This document shows, piece after piece, positions 1 to 11,345 of a stretch of DNA of 64,000 bases. The notes below the pieces were generated by a model. The model saw only the letters and a program-made list of their open reading frames with translations. It did not search any database and was not told the origin of the DNA. The first letter of the stretch is position 1; every line of letters begins with the position of its first letter. This DNA is from Phellopilus nigrolimitatus. Lineage: Eukaryota; Basidiomycota; Agaricomycetes; Hymenochaetales; Hymenochaetaceae. Position numbers and translations under genes: made by a program. Where the stretch lies: contig JAJOHG010000033.1 of the NCBI GenBank assembly GCA_021029095.1, positions 186,001 to 250,000 on the forward strand, read 5' to 3'.

Positions 1-833
1 GGTACTTCGCAAAGGAGGGCGAGAGGCGGTCGTACACCTCATATCCGCTAATACAACGCTATAGCTTAATACCCTCTCCGTTATTGAGCCAAAAAACACT
101 TACGAAGCCCAGAGAGTGTCGCCCCCGGTCACGACTCCGTTGATGGTGGGCAGCGTGTGGAGTTTCAAGATCGCATAGTCAGAGGGCACCGGCTCGAACG
201 TGATATCCGCGTGCCAGTCCGATCTCCAGCAAACACAAGCGCCTCAGCACAGTCGGTCAGCAGTAGATAAACCAGCCGCGCTCACGACGCAAACTTCGAC
301 TTGTCCGCGTGCACCGACCCGTAGACCTGACGCCGCTCCGACGTGATGACGCTGATCTCGTCGCCGAGCTCGGACGTCTCCTCGGTGGTCGGGTGCACGT
401 GGAGCTTCGACGACGCGGGCTTCCCGGAGAGCTCTCCGAGCCTCGTGCCGAGCGCCTTCTGCTCGGCGATTGTGATCTCCTGGTCGCGGAAGAACACGAC
501 GCCGCGCTGCGACACTGCGAGACAGAGCGTGGGCGTGAAAACTATGTAAGCCGCGCGGAAAGAAGTAGGTAATGCCGCGCGGGTGTGCGTACCGAGGATG
601 GCGAGGTCCCTGATGAGCGCGTCCGCGTTCGGCGCCTTGAGCAGCTCCGCCAGCTGCACGCCGCGCGCGAACTCGGTGCCGATCGTCGGCGTCGCGTCGG
701 TCTTCTCGAACGCGTCGAGGGAGGTTCCCAGCTTGAGCGGCGCAGGGCTCCCGGTCAGCTTCAGCGACGCGATCTTCGTCGAGACCGCCTCGGTCTCGGG
801 GAGCGTGAGTAGCGTCTTCGTCAGAACAGACAT
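1..833 (-). CDS. TauD/TfdA-type 2-oxoglutarate/Fe(II)-dependent dioxygenase (3' end cut by window edge)
   Basis: Members oxidise substrates such as taurine, alkyl sulfonates or aromatic acids using Fe(II) and 2-oxoglutarate; the fungal ones resemble sulfonate dioxygenase. The first exon (ATG at 833) leads into SQRGVVFFRDQ, the typical early TauD strand, after an intron at about 515-592. A second intron (about 224-285) precedes DWHADITFEP, which carries the H-x-D iron ligands, followed by TLPTINGVVTGGDTLWAS, the usual TauD core. A third intron lies at about 48-103. All joins keep frame. The distal His and Arg ligands would lie beyond base 1, so the gene is incomplete here and substrate cannot be called. 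Family assignment is firm; specificity is inference. Confidence 0.85.
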
Positions 834-1622
834 ATCAGAACAAAACCAAGGAGCAAGTACAAGTAAAAGCAGGAGCAGCAGTTACGGAGCAGTTTAGCTA
901 GACGCCGAGATAGCCTCGTTTATATGCAGAAGACACCATCTGCGGACGAAGGCGTGACATTGCGCCACAGAGAATCGAGACCCTTTCGGACGATATCTGG
1001 CATGCAGTGGCCGCAGAGCATATTGCATAGGAGGTCATAAGGGTAGGTTACAGGCACAGTCAACACACACAGCATCACCGGCATACGAACGCCAGCCTAT
1101 AGTATGCGCTGAGTAACCTCGATAAGCAGCGGTTTTGAATGTCGGCACTCTATGGCGTGCTTTCGCGCCAGTCGAAGTCGGTTTTGAAACATATCCACTG
1201 ATTGTCATGAAGAAATTCGGGAACAGTTGAATTGCCAGACTGCATCTCCGAGATAACAGAGGTCCCAAAGCCGAACCCGACGAATCTGATCGACAATGCT
1301 CTGCTAATACAGAGTGTAGGTGGTTAGAAGTCAAGTTGCTAGTCGACAAAAATGAGGCTAACCGTATTTGTCAATTCGTCGATCATTTCTGCTTATGTAA
1401 CCTTAGAAAGTCAGGGTTTCGCAACGAGCAGATGGCTGTAGAAATGAATCCGCGAAAGAGAAAGAAAGAAAACTAAAGTGTAGTGGTCCAGACATTTATA
1501 TCTATTGAGGCTACATAAACGTTTTGACGAAGTTCTTCTCTCAGAATACACGAGGCGTTACACATAATTATACACCGGAGAACATCAGACAATCACACAT
1601 CTTGCAACGGGAAAAAACCACG
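834..1622. other. Intergenic, no gene seen
   Basis: This holds the promoter of the dioxygenase (minus) and the 3' flank of the diverged IES1 copy (minus). A 104-codon open frame at 1035-1349 on the minus strand has no recognisable domain and an irregular composition, so I leave it out. Confidence 0.5.
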
Positions 1623-3550
1623 CTAAAATATCTTTCTCTTCCGCGCTCTCGAATAAGGATCCCAGCGATTCCGTACCGGATTTCTTCTTTCCGCCACACT
1701 TCGCCTTGGTGGAGGCGTCGGTGATCTTCCTCGCAGTCGGTTGAGCACGCGCAGGCGTTGACCTGTATGCAGCTCGGCGTTCAGACGACTGATACGAAGG
1801 CCGCGCACATTTTAATCACGAGTGAGAAGAGCACGCACCGTAGTCAACCCGAACCTGATCATCATACTCGTCATCAGACTCTGCGAGCGGGTCGGTAGTT
1901 GAGACTATGTGAAAGGCATCTGAAGACACACGCAAAATTCGGATATCCGACACGGACGGCTACAACGAGGATACTGACGTTCAAACATAGTCCTGTGACG
2001 CGGCTGGGGCTGTGGCGGGGCAGCTTCTGATGCAGGTGTAGGACGCGGGGAATTCCCTGGGCCAGTAGTTTATAATGGAAGAAAAATCATGGTTGTGCGA
2101 CAAGAAGACGTACTCGCTACACTCGGGAATGACCCACACCCCGCTGTCTGAGGCGCATAGTGTCTGAACCCTTCCTTGTCATCGCCTTTGTAAACTTGGC
2201 GGGGCGCACGCGGGCGCCGAGGCGCAAGCTCTAAGACTGCATACTTTTCAGCTGCCGCGTTTCTGTACACTGTGAAATTATTAGTATAAAAAAGAAGACG
2301 TGCCTTGCTGAGACGTGAAGGCGCCCTTGTTTTTCTTCTCCACTTCGTTCGTCGTGACCAGTCTCTGCAAAAACGACGTGCGCTGCGCGCACATCCTGTT
2401 GCCCCACTCAACCTCCTCCTCAGGGTCCTCGTTTTCTCCTTGTCGGCGCATATCTTCAGAAGATAGGCGCGGTAACCACGGTATCTTTCCGGGATGCGCT
2501 CTCGAATAATCGTCAGCAAATGGGTTTGTTGAGGGACTGGCAGGGGAAGACGACGTGGGATCTTCAAGATAGTGATAAACGAGCCAAAGGAATGCTCTGG
2601 CGCGCTGTGAGGAGGGGATGTTGACGGGCATGAATAAATCAAGAAAGTCGAGCGGGGGGTCGAAGTGTGACCGCGCTAGAAGCTGGCATTTTTCCAGAAT
2701 TGTCAGAATTTAAAGAATTACAGGAGAATTTCTGGTTTCACCGTCGTTTGGTTGGCCATAATGAAAATTAAATTAACGATGCTAGTCGGTGGCTTCGCAC
2801 CGACCCTCTAAAAATCTGTCAAGAAGCTTCGCGAAAGCATGGGAAGTACTCTTACGAGCTTTTCGAGGACGTCGGCTAGCGATGCTGGAGGCGATTTTCG
2901 TTGCTCCGAGGGCAAAAGAGCTGCTTTCAAGCAATTCTTTATCCGGGGAGCGTCCTGAAGGTTGCCGTCGGTTTTCTGAAGGGAAGGGACTGGGTGATAT
3001 GTCCGCAGAGCCGTACGCATCTCGGGAAAAACTGTGAAGCATTTTAATCTCAGTTTTCTTGTCTTTAGAGGGAAAATCAAGACGCACAAGCCATGGTCGT
3101 ATTTATACGCCCTACATTTGCAAGGAGCGAAATCTTACCCAGCTCGACGGCGAAGGCTGGCGTCTCCTTCATTTTATCTTTCAAGACTTTGGAGCACTTG
3201 TGGGACTGATATAGCGCATTGATATAGAGCTCGCTGAAAGATATTTTCTTCGTCGCGTTGCCAGGCATTTGATCAGTGAATACCTTGGTCGTGTCGGAGA
3301 AAATAGCGTCCAAAAGATCAAACTGGATGTCTCTCCTGGTAAGCATTTCCGCGTCATTTTTCTTGATAGGGAGAGATTTCTTGAGGCTAAACTGTGAACT
3401 GCTAGTAATGTTATATTTATAAAATCAGGACTTTTACTATACCTTCGGACTGGAAAATAAAATAAAACAGTAGACTGCTCACCTCGACTCTAGACCGGAA
3501 CCGTGCGCATTCTGGAGGGGGTACAAGCCAGCGGACGTGCTGGAGTTCAT
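1623..3550 (-). CDS. Diverged second copy of INO80 complex subunit Ies1 (copy B)
   Basis: Ies1 is a fungal subunit of the INO80 chromatin remodeller. The protein can be followed through exons: MNSSTSAGLYPLQN.. (3550-3483), LTRRDIQFDLL..NVGRINTTMA (3398-3088), FPEMRTALRTYHPVPSLQ.. (3031-2856), PPTSIVNLIFIMAN (2807-2742), HFDPPLDFLDLFMPV and FLWLVYHYLE (from 2682), and the C-terminal HIVSTTDPLAESDDEYDD then LNRLRGRSPTP. Splice sites keep frame and fall at the same codons as in the GC-rich copy at 12253-14186. The linker around 2305-2270 could not be joined cleanly: the obvious intron there would be only about 34 bp. A 56-bp intron starting GTACGT removes a TAA near 2070. The tail differs from copy A. 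It is probably a functional, more AT-rich paralogue; a recently disabled copy cannot be excluded. Confidence 0.75.
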
Positions 3551-4758
3551 GAAGGTAGGAGCGACAGAGGCCTGTACACCACGAGGCGAGAAGACTCGAG
3601 TAAGATACACGAGGCTTCAGTGCTTCACTCAGTCCTCCGCGTTCCATCAAGCGTCGCGTAATGGTTTCTTTTGGGGGCGCCTAGCTACGCACTCTCGCAC
3701 GAGCTGGGCGTGAGGGCGGACGCAAGAGGATTATGACTACACAATTTTTGGATGTCAAAATGTACATCCGGTGGATCTTAAGTTGTAACAAGCGCCCAGA
3801 GAGGCGTTGCCACAGTACGAGAAGGGAATACTGTTCCCAAAGAGGAAACAACGCCTCGCTTAGTCGTTCGACGGCGATGATCTGCGCAGCCTCCTCAACC
3901 TTCTGCTCAGGCGGAAAGCCTAACGAAATATAAAAACCCTGTCTTCAAGTTCTGGAATCTTAGTTGTGCTAAGAAAAGTGGCTGGCCTCATCCCATCCCT
4001 ATCATCCGATTTGGTCTTCTTCTACTGCGCGCGCGAACGGCGTGCCTTCCTGTGTCACCGTACATAAACGTCCAGAATTCTTGCTCCTGCTCTTCTTGGC
4101 TAACCGGAACTGATTGCTTTCTGACACCGAGATACCTGGTCTCTCAAGCACCGCATACATGCAGTCGCTGGTCGCTGGTCTTACAGACATGAAGGTACAG
4201 TTCTATACAATACGCTTCGAAGAAAGACACGAGGCTCGTGTGGTCCATTCTCAAGTGAGATATGTTGTCTGGTCATGTGGGACCATTGTCATGGCCACCT
4301 TAAAAGTAGACTCGCTCTAGTTCCACGTCCAACTTGCAGTTTTTTTCTCCTGCGAGACTATGGAAGCTAGTCGTGCTCAAGACTTCTCTGTCGGGCTGTG
4401 ATCGAAGTCATTGTGCTGCTTATGGACGTGGATACCGTCCGCATTGCAACCCGCGGAACGTCTGACTGTGGATAGTGCGGATGCTAAGTGGCTTATCGAG
4501 AATAACTACTCTGTGTCGACTCTAAAAGGCATAGCTTCCTCCGCTAAAGACGGACGAAGCATCTCATTATTTTCCGCGCCTCCTTAATTTGCAGATTACG
4601 CATCTCCCGATCACCACTCTGGGTGATATTGTAAATCGCGTCCTCAAATTGCAGACCTGAGTGCTGCGAGTGGAGATTTCTTTGCTTGCTACGGTACAAT
4701 ACGGTATACCGTACAAGCGCTTAAAATCAATTTACAGGAAGATTCTCTAAATGTAACT
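3551..4758. other. Gene-poor stretch with unassigned minus-strand open segments
   Basis: On the minus strand, short open segments at about 4190-4002 and 3930-3790 (reading QKVEEAAQIIAVERLSEALF) look protein-like and could be exons or remnants of one gene. I recognise no family and cannot join them into a complete frame. A putative TATA-like stretch follows copy B's upstream region. Nothing else is supported. Confidence 0.3.
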
Positions 4759-5440
4759 TCACCAATGCTCTTCGGTGATGTGTACCTTATCGACGTCATC
4801 GTCGGCCATGTCCTCCGAGAACCATCGCTCAGACTCGGCAATCTTGATGTTGTTGCCACTCATTTGTCGCTTCTCCATCAAGCCATTGGCATTGAATGTC
4901 CAGTCCTCTGCGAGGGCGATATTCCGGTCAGATCGAACTTTTTTTTAATAGCTTGGCATGACGCGAAGGGAAATAGCTTACCAAGCCCGTAGCATCTGAA
5001 CCAGCTCTGTTCTGTTTCGTCATAGAACTCGTACCAGAATTGCACTGCGATCTTGTGGTCGGTGAACGCAAACAGCTCCTTTCTTAGTCTGCATCATCAA
5101 ATGGCGTCAACCGGTGTTTACTAATAATCCATATGAAATTATTACAAATAAGACTTACTTATAACGCGTTTCTTTCTCCCATTTCTTGGTCAGAAAGTCG
5201 ACGATCTGATCTGTACCGCGAGGGAACGAATCTCTGTTGCGCCAGACCGTGTCGGTGGTATATGCGAGCGCGACCTTTTTGGGGTCGCGCGTGTTCCAAA
5301 GCCTTTGGGCTGATTTGACTTTTTCTGGGATTGAGGGAATGGCCAATGTTTAGTATTTCAGTCGTTATCTCAGAAGTGGGTTATTTACCGGTCGCGGTCT
5401 TCTCGTTAAAAGGGGGAAGCGGGGGACGAACGGTCGACAT
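4759..5440 (-). CDS. NTF2-like / SnoaL-like protein, DUF1348 family
   Basis: A small single-domain protein of about 150 residues. The start MSTVRPPLPPFNEKTAT is the usual N-terminus of DUF1348. Intron 1 (5325-5388) joins to EKVKSAQRLWNTRDPKKVAL, and WRNRDSFPRGTDQIVDFLT carries the family W-R-N-R signature. Intron 2 (5089-5158) joins in frame to LRKELFAFTDHKIAVQFWYE, and a third intron near 4985-4915 leads to EDWTFNANGLMEKRQ. The stop is at 4759. All splice joins hold frame. The family adopts the NTF2 cone fold and is widespread in bacteria and fungi, but its biochemical role is unknown, so none is assigned. The gene is complete and stands alone. Confidence 0.9.
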
Positions 5441-6921
5441 GGTGCCTGAATATTCCAAGTACTAGTCGAGCGTTGTCTGTAGTAGTTTGTTATTATGCAA
5501 AGGGGCGTCGATGGCCAGTTTAATCATTGAATTCGTTCCTTACAAGCTTTTATATGTTGCTGACAGTGCACACGCGGTGGCTTCAACACCGTGAAGCCCA
5601 CCGTGAAGCCCGCTTGTCCGTGGAGTCACGACGGATGCTGAGGCGACGGCCAATCGGCATGATCCTTTGCTTGTGGTGATCCGTACTAAGTTCGGCTTCG
5701 CGACTCGGGTGATAAGTAGTATGCCGTTACACACTGGTTCTGTGTGCATCGGCATCGGTCTCTCGTATAAAGAGTTTCTGATATTCGAAGCTGTTTTTTT
5801 TTTTCTTCTTTTACACGCGGGGCCGAATTCCGAAAGACATCCACCAGTGTCCAAAACCTCTGCCAATAAGTAAGAGTACATGATAGGCTAACGGAATTTC
5901 GGGCATTAGGCCGCAGTCTTGGCACAATCCTAAGCCACACTCGAGTAGTCATTGATTCTCCTCGGGCATCAAGGGGAAGCCTGGTAACTGCAAGCGAAAA
6001 GATTACTCAGGTCCGAGTGCCGTATGGTGCTCTGAAGGTCTTTTCTTGTTGTCGCAAAAAAGAAGATGTGGGTATCAATAAGACACGCACGTTTCGCCGA
6101 GTTGCTCCTCGGTTCGGAAAACCGACATTCTTCGTAGATATCAGACTAGCTCCCATTTCATGGTAGATTTCATGAAGCAAGTCCAGAGTTAATAAGAATA
6201 TATCCATTCCATTCTTGTGCCCAGAAGTCAAGAAACACGAGTATCTTCATCCTTGGATTCCGTACATATTCAGCCCAGTCCAATCTCCTCACCTATTCGA
6301 TATTCGGAGTTTCGTGTGATTTGGAGAAGGCGAGGGAAAAGCGACGTTATATCCGCTTCGACAAACAGTTCTTCTGAAATCCCTGGTCGGTACTAGAGAG
6401 GGAGCAGACCATTTCAGAGCACATTGAACGAGGTAGCTTTGCCGACACTGTATAAGAAATCTTTCACGGCAGGTCTAGCATTGGGCCCGGGTTCTTTATA
6501 CAACGTCACGGCGGTCGAGCCAGTCGGCCCACACTCCGCGATTCGTAATGTGCAAATGTCTCCACGACGAAGAATACGATAAGCCTTTTATAAAGTCAAC
6601 TCTATAGGTCTGGTCTCTTCTATCTACGATGGAGTTAGAGGTATATCGACTTCTATACGCGTGAATGTATTACCGGTCACCAGTGTGCACCAATAGTAAG
6701 ACTGGCTGGCTCTTCGGGCGGTTCGAAGACGTAAGAATGCTAAGCCGAGATACTTCAGGCCTGTAAGAGAAGGTCAATATCACAGTCTCATGATATCACC
6801 GTACGCAAAGGTATTATCCGTTTTACAGGATCCCACATAGCGTAAACATTAGACCGTTGGACAGAGTGCAAGTGCAAACAGCGGACGAGGGGGGAGAAAC
6901 TGCAGGAGCGCTGCGAATTTT
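5441..6921. other. Intergenic, no gene seen
   Basis: About 1.5 kb without a convincing reading frame on either strand. A short direct duplication (GTGAAGCCC twice, near 5590-5610) is the only local structure noted. The open frames present are short, cysteine/serine-rich and lack codon bias. Confidence 0.5.
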
Positions 6922-7410
6922 TCACAACTTTTCGTTATTTTCAGACTTCGGGGTATTTTCGACGACGAATGGGACCCCATCTAATACATCATCAGCTACA
7001 GCCTTCTGACACCCGGCTCTACCTATACCAGGGAGCTCGCATACGCCAATGGGCAGCTGGGAGAAGCTCGAATTTGCTTCAAATGACCCGTGCAAGACAG
7101 TACAGATAAGCGACACCAGGAAGGTTGTCCACACCGCCAGCACAGATGAAGAGGACTCGAATACCCTTACCGCTTTCATGAGCGTTAACTTCAGCGTAGC
7201 GGCGAAATTGAGACCGAAGATGAGCGATTGAGGAGTGGAGTAGTAAAGAGAAGAGTGCCGTAAAATGATTGTGTGTATCAAAGGCGCCGAGCTAAGGAGT
7301 TTGGGTGGATTGACAAGAATTCTTTCGAAGACAGCGAAGGTCGCGCATTGAGTTGGAAGGGTTTCAATCGGGACCGGACTCTCCAGATATGTCGTTTTCT
7401 GAGCGCTCAT
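6922..7410 (-). CDS. Hypothetical membrane protein (possibly a fragment)
   Basis: A 162-codon open frame with two hydrophobic stretches, one around LIFGLNFAATLKLTLM and one around VLAVWTTFLVSLICTVL. The second part loosely resembles the cytosolic loop plus late TM segment of basidiomycete DUF6533-like membrane proteins, but the match is weak. No start context, splice sites or catalytic motifs were identified. It may be one exon of a larger, decayed multi-pass gene, or a chance frame. Confidence 0.3.
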   Translation of the reverse strand: MSAQKTTYLESPVPIETLPTQCATFAVFERILVNPPKLLSSAPLIHTIILRHSSLYYSTPQSLIFGLNFAATLKLTLMKAVRVFESSSSVLAVWTTFLVSLICTVLHGSFEANSSFSQLPIGVCELPGIGRAGCQKAVADDVLDGVPFVVENTPKSENNEKL

Positions 7411-7815
7411 CTCTCAATAGCTAATGGTGTCCTCTTCTTAAGCTCTACAGGACGCCATTCCTGAAGTCATAGCCGTTTACAGCCCGCCCGTTAGGCTTTT
7501 AGACGGAGAACCAAGGCGAGACCAATGCTGTCAAATCGAACACACGGCAATCTTGTCGTTCTGGCCCTCGTCTTCGTTGAGAAAGAGCGGCGATTTAGTC
7601 AGAGCGTGATGATGGAATCGTCTTTTGCTGAAATTGTTTTTGGAACGGCGTTCTGTAGTTTGAGCTAAGTAATTATGATCATTTAGTTTAGATGAGTCGT
7701 TGTACTTTTCTTTGTTTGTACTGTAATATGTCTCAATCGACGCGATATAAAACGAGTAGAATAATCTACACACCATATGTTTCCAATTACCACCCGCCTG
7801 AGAAACGGGGTCGCC

Positions 7816-9056
7816 TCAGAAGAAGGTTATGGTGTGACTTACACCCCTTCTCGTACAGGAAGCCCGGAACTCCGCTTCATTCGTGGGCGACCAATTTCTT
7901 CTGTACCACATCGCGCTGAAAGCCCCGAGCCTCTTAAGCGCTGAGCAGTCGACGAGTTGTATCCAAACCGGAGCGGATATGAGTTCAGTATCCAATCCCG
8001 TCACAAAATGCACAACGTTGGGGAAGAGACGAGGAATATCTCTAGTGAGAGATGGCGCGTGCAGAGTGACAGTAGTTATGTCTAACCGTCGCAAGGAAGG
8101 CACGCTCAAAGACTGAAGTCCATCAAAAACGACGCTTGTATCGTGGATGGGCATGCAGATCAAGTGTTCAAGAGCGTCGAGGGGAATGTCCAGGAATGAC
8201 TTGAGATGTATGCAAGAACCCGAATCATAATCCATCCGAAGACATAACTTGAGCACACGCAAGCGGCTCCACGAGCGGGGATCTGTAAGACTAGCAAATC
8301 ATTTCGAGACTTTCGGAATGCGAGTGTCTTCCAATGCTAGCTCTTCGAGCTCGAAGCCGCGAATATCCTCTTCGACCACAGCGGGCCGATCAAGCTCGCA
8401 GCACACGCGGAGCGACATAAACTTCAGTCGAAGGACCTTCAAATTCTGGAAACGCAGCGTAATATCCGTAACTCAATCTAGAATCGGTCCCTCGTAGTCT
8501 CGGTGACGATGGGGCTGCGCGAGGGACGTTGCAGTCCCGTCAATTTCGAGAGTTAGGATCGAGTTGCCGAACGGCACTGCACGCAAATAATGCTCTGCAT
8601 CCCAGACGGCAGACTCATCCAGCCTCAGAAGCGAGAGCTTCGGAAGGTGCTGGAGAAGGGTACACACTCCCGCATTTGGCGTGTCTTTACAAGGAGCGTC
8701 TTGGCGCAATGGCATGTTACGTCTACCAACTTCACGAAGCTGGTCTATCCGCAGATACAGTTCATGCACGAGCCTACCGATGTCGGAATTTTCGACGCAC
8801 GTCCGCGCAAGCATCGCAGAAGCGGCATAGCATGCGATCATTAGGGCGCGTGAACAGGCAGTCGGCGTACAGGACCTAGCCATACGTTTGATATGCGTGC
8901 AAAACGCGCGAGATCAGCATAACGCGCGTCCATGCTTCGCTCGACGGGCCCGCCGCACTCGTAGACACAGTTGTCCAAGATGAGTTGGACTATGTCCCAG
9001 ACAAGTGGATCGCGCCTGAGGTTGCTATCGAGCGGGCAAGCAAACTTGAAAGACAT
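7816..9056 (-). pseudogene. Decayed F-box / leucine-rich-type protein gene
   Basis: The N-terminus (9056 down) reads PLVWDIVQLILDNC and ARFARISNVWLGPVRR, a typical basidiomycete F-box-like helical region. The frame then breaks near 8865 and resumes as LMIACYAASAMLARTC..LPKLSLLRLDESAVW, with leucine-rich-repeat-like strands. Two in-frame TGA codons follow in an otherwise continuous frame: at 8475-8473 and at 8301-8299, between EDTRIPKVSK and FASLTDPRSW. The frame stays open to 7816 (SVPSLRRLDITTVTL). One frame break plus two point stops in a sequence that otherwise keeps its pattern indicates a recently inactivated gene. F-box proteins act as substrate adaptors for SCF ubiquitin ligases. Confidence 0.75.
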
Positions 9057-9766
9057 GGTGGTCGAAAGGAAACAAGGTAAAAAACGTTATGCAGTTATAA
9101 TCAGAGCCCCACCATTGATTTGTTTGTTGACGTCGCCAGTCCACACGAGGTGACAAGCCCTGCATTCTTCCTTTTCCTAATATCAAATTCGAGCAAAGAC
9201 GATATTTCTGGAAGGACGACGCAGGTTGGTGCAACTACAAGCTCTACCGTTCTGAAAACTCTGAAGCCCATGTAAACATGCCTTTTCAAGCGAAATATTT
9301 CCAAATAGAAACGACATGGTCGGAGCGCTCAGCTGAGTCAGCTCACAGTCTCAACACTCCAGTCAAAATCTGACATCTACAAATTTACGTCTGGGTCAAA
9401 TTTGAATCGACGTCTCTTCCTAAGTACTGGTAACAACTCAACAGAGGCATCTCCATCGAACTTCAAGCAATTGCTGTCACACCGCAGGATTACACGACTT
9501 GAAGATCTATTACTTGAAAGCAGTGATGACCGAATAGACATTGTCCTAGAAAGCCCGAAGTAAAAGGGAAAATAATGCAAAAATGGGAGCAAATAAGGGA
9601 AGTCGAAAAGAGTGCATGAGGAGGTAGAAGAACGAAGGCCGGGAGGGAAGGGAGAACTTGTGACGAACAGAAAACGTCGGATGCGCTGCACTTCTCTTTC
9701 TAAGATCGAATCACTCCGTCTACCCAAGGCGTTGAAAGGTCTATAAGAAAGAACAAGATGAGAGAA
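9057..9766. other. Intergenic, no gene seen
   Basis: Upstream flank of the F-box pseudogene and 3' flank of the next minus-strand gene. A Ser/Phe-rich open frame (9727-9377, minus) is low complexity and looks like a non-coding pyrimidine-rich stretch. Confidence 0.45.
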
Positions 9767-11345
9767 TTACGCATTATGGTATAAAGAAGAAGACTCACGA
9801 GGATTTTGACTCCTCCACTCCGCATGACTGCATTGGGCCTGGCTTCCCATCGGGAACCTAGCAGAATTTTTTTGCACACTCCCAGTCTGTGCAGGCCCCC
9901 CTCTATCCCGACACAAACCTATCGCAGGTACCCCGCTACGCTCCAGACCCAGCTCAGACTGCTGCGCCTCCAGATCAGCGAACCGCACAGTCTTCACCAA
10001 CGCAGGCGGGATCGCGGCCGCGACTGAGTCGGCATCCGGCGGCGTAAACGACGCCATCCGTGCCCACACGGCGTGATGCGCCGCCGCCGCGAGGTCGCGC
10101 AGGCCGCGCCGGCTCGGGAGGCGCTGCACGTTCGGGCTTGGATCAGAGCCTGCGAGCCGCAGAGACAGTGTGTGTACACCTGGGCGTGCTCCGGGTAAGG
10201 ATGTCGGGCGGGTGACAGGCCGTGATGGTAGGTTGGCTGGGAAAAGTGGGTGGCTCGAAGCGCCGCTTCGGCGGGCAGCTTGTTGTATTGCTGGCGGGGT
10301 TGAAGGAGGTGAAATAGACGCAAAGTCTGTCTGAGGGATCGGCTTGTTATGGATGAGCTGTGCGTTCGTCGCGCCCTTCGTCACCCTGACTAACACCTCC
10401 GCGCTCCCTCCTCTGTCCCTCTTCGCGTCTCCCTCGACGCCACCACTTTTCACCTCCCAAACTTCAAGATCTTCCTTCCCTCCAAAGTGCTCCGCCTGCT
10501 CCGAGATCTGGATATACGGTGCCTTCCTCCGTCTGCAGCGTCGGCGCATGAAGTACAACAGCGCGAACAAGGCGATGCAGAGCACGAGGAGGGACAAGCC
10601 CACAGCTGCCGCGAAGCGCAGCGGGGAGCGCATCTTCCCTTCGAGGCGCTGATCTGCAGTCAGGCTTCTCTGCGTGCTGCTGATCTGCGCGGAAGAAGAA
10701 AAGGATGTGGCGGTGACGCTCGGGCTCGTGCTAGTGGGCACCGGAGAGAGAATCGGGGGTTCAGGAGGCAGTGCAGTAGGAAGCGGTTTCGGAGGAGTGC
10801 TAATTGCGCTCTGAGCGACGGCTGAGGGGAGGACATTGAGAGAAGCACCGGCGATAGTCGAGGTCAATGTTGTTACACTGGAATTATAAATCAGATAAAA
10901 AACGAGAGGTGGCTCCCTGTGGTCAGAAATCGCGTCTCACCTTCATTTCGCCTTGTTAGAATAAAAGTAATCGACTGCGATCGTGCTAGAGTTATTCAAC
11001 CGAGATTCCGGAAGATCGGTTAAAGCAAAGTAATGTATAAAGCTCGCATCCGGGTCGGTCTTCTCGTATAACAACTACAGTTGGTGCTCGGCTTAGTTTC
11101 CAGAGTATGAGCATAAAGCACTGCCCTTACATACCATAGGCACCGCCGCTAGGTTCGTTATGGGCATCGACGATATCAAGCCTGCTGGTGCCAACTATGT
11201 CACAGTTCAAACAGGCCCCGTAAAGAGCTCCAGAAGCTTGCTGTGAATCAAAACAATGAAGAGCGACTGCGATCACTGCAAAAACGAGCACAAGCCACTC
11301 AGCACTGCGCCCAACGTTTCTTGATCGAAAGAACACACCAGGCAA
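9767..11345 (-). CDS. Single-pass membrane protein with Ser/Thr/Pro-rich ectodomain; 5' exons uncertain
   Basis: The main exon (10880-9767) encodes a Ser/Thr/Pro-rich stretch, one clear TM helix (FAAAVGLSLLVLCIALFALLYF) followed by the stop-transfer run MRRRCRRRK, and a roughly 230-residue cytosolic tail. This layout matches wall-sensor-like or uncharacterised basidiomycete membrane proteins. A likely first exon at 11345-11140 starts with a signal-peptide-like segment (WLVLVFAVIAVALHC) and ends at GTATGT. A middle exon (TDPDASFIHYFALTDLPES) ends next to GTGAGA at about 10940. Joining the middle exon to the main exon in phase passes through a TGA, so either a splice site is misread, a base is wrong, or the gene is damaged. 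No function can be assigned. Confidence 0.55.

Noticed and set aside
1035..1349. 104-codon minus-strand frame
   Set aside because: No domain, no splice logic and no conservation clue; length is compatible with chance.
2070..2642. 190-codon minus frame overlapping IES1 copy B
   Set aside because: Most of it is out of phase with the conserved IES1 exon, which carries the FLWLVYHYLE block in another frame; only its distal part may be used as a linker exon.
5580..5610. GTGAAGCCC direct repeat as a CRISPR or att-like site
   Set aside because: Only two short copies in a eukaryotic intergenic region; no array.
5540..5952. Overlapping frames of 88-113 codons on both strands
   Set aside because: Similar length on opposite strands, no recognisable motif, interrupted by a simple T tract.
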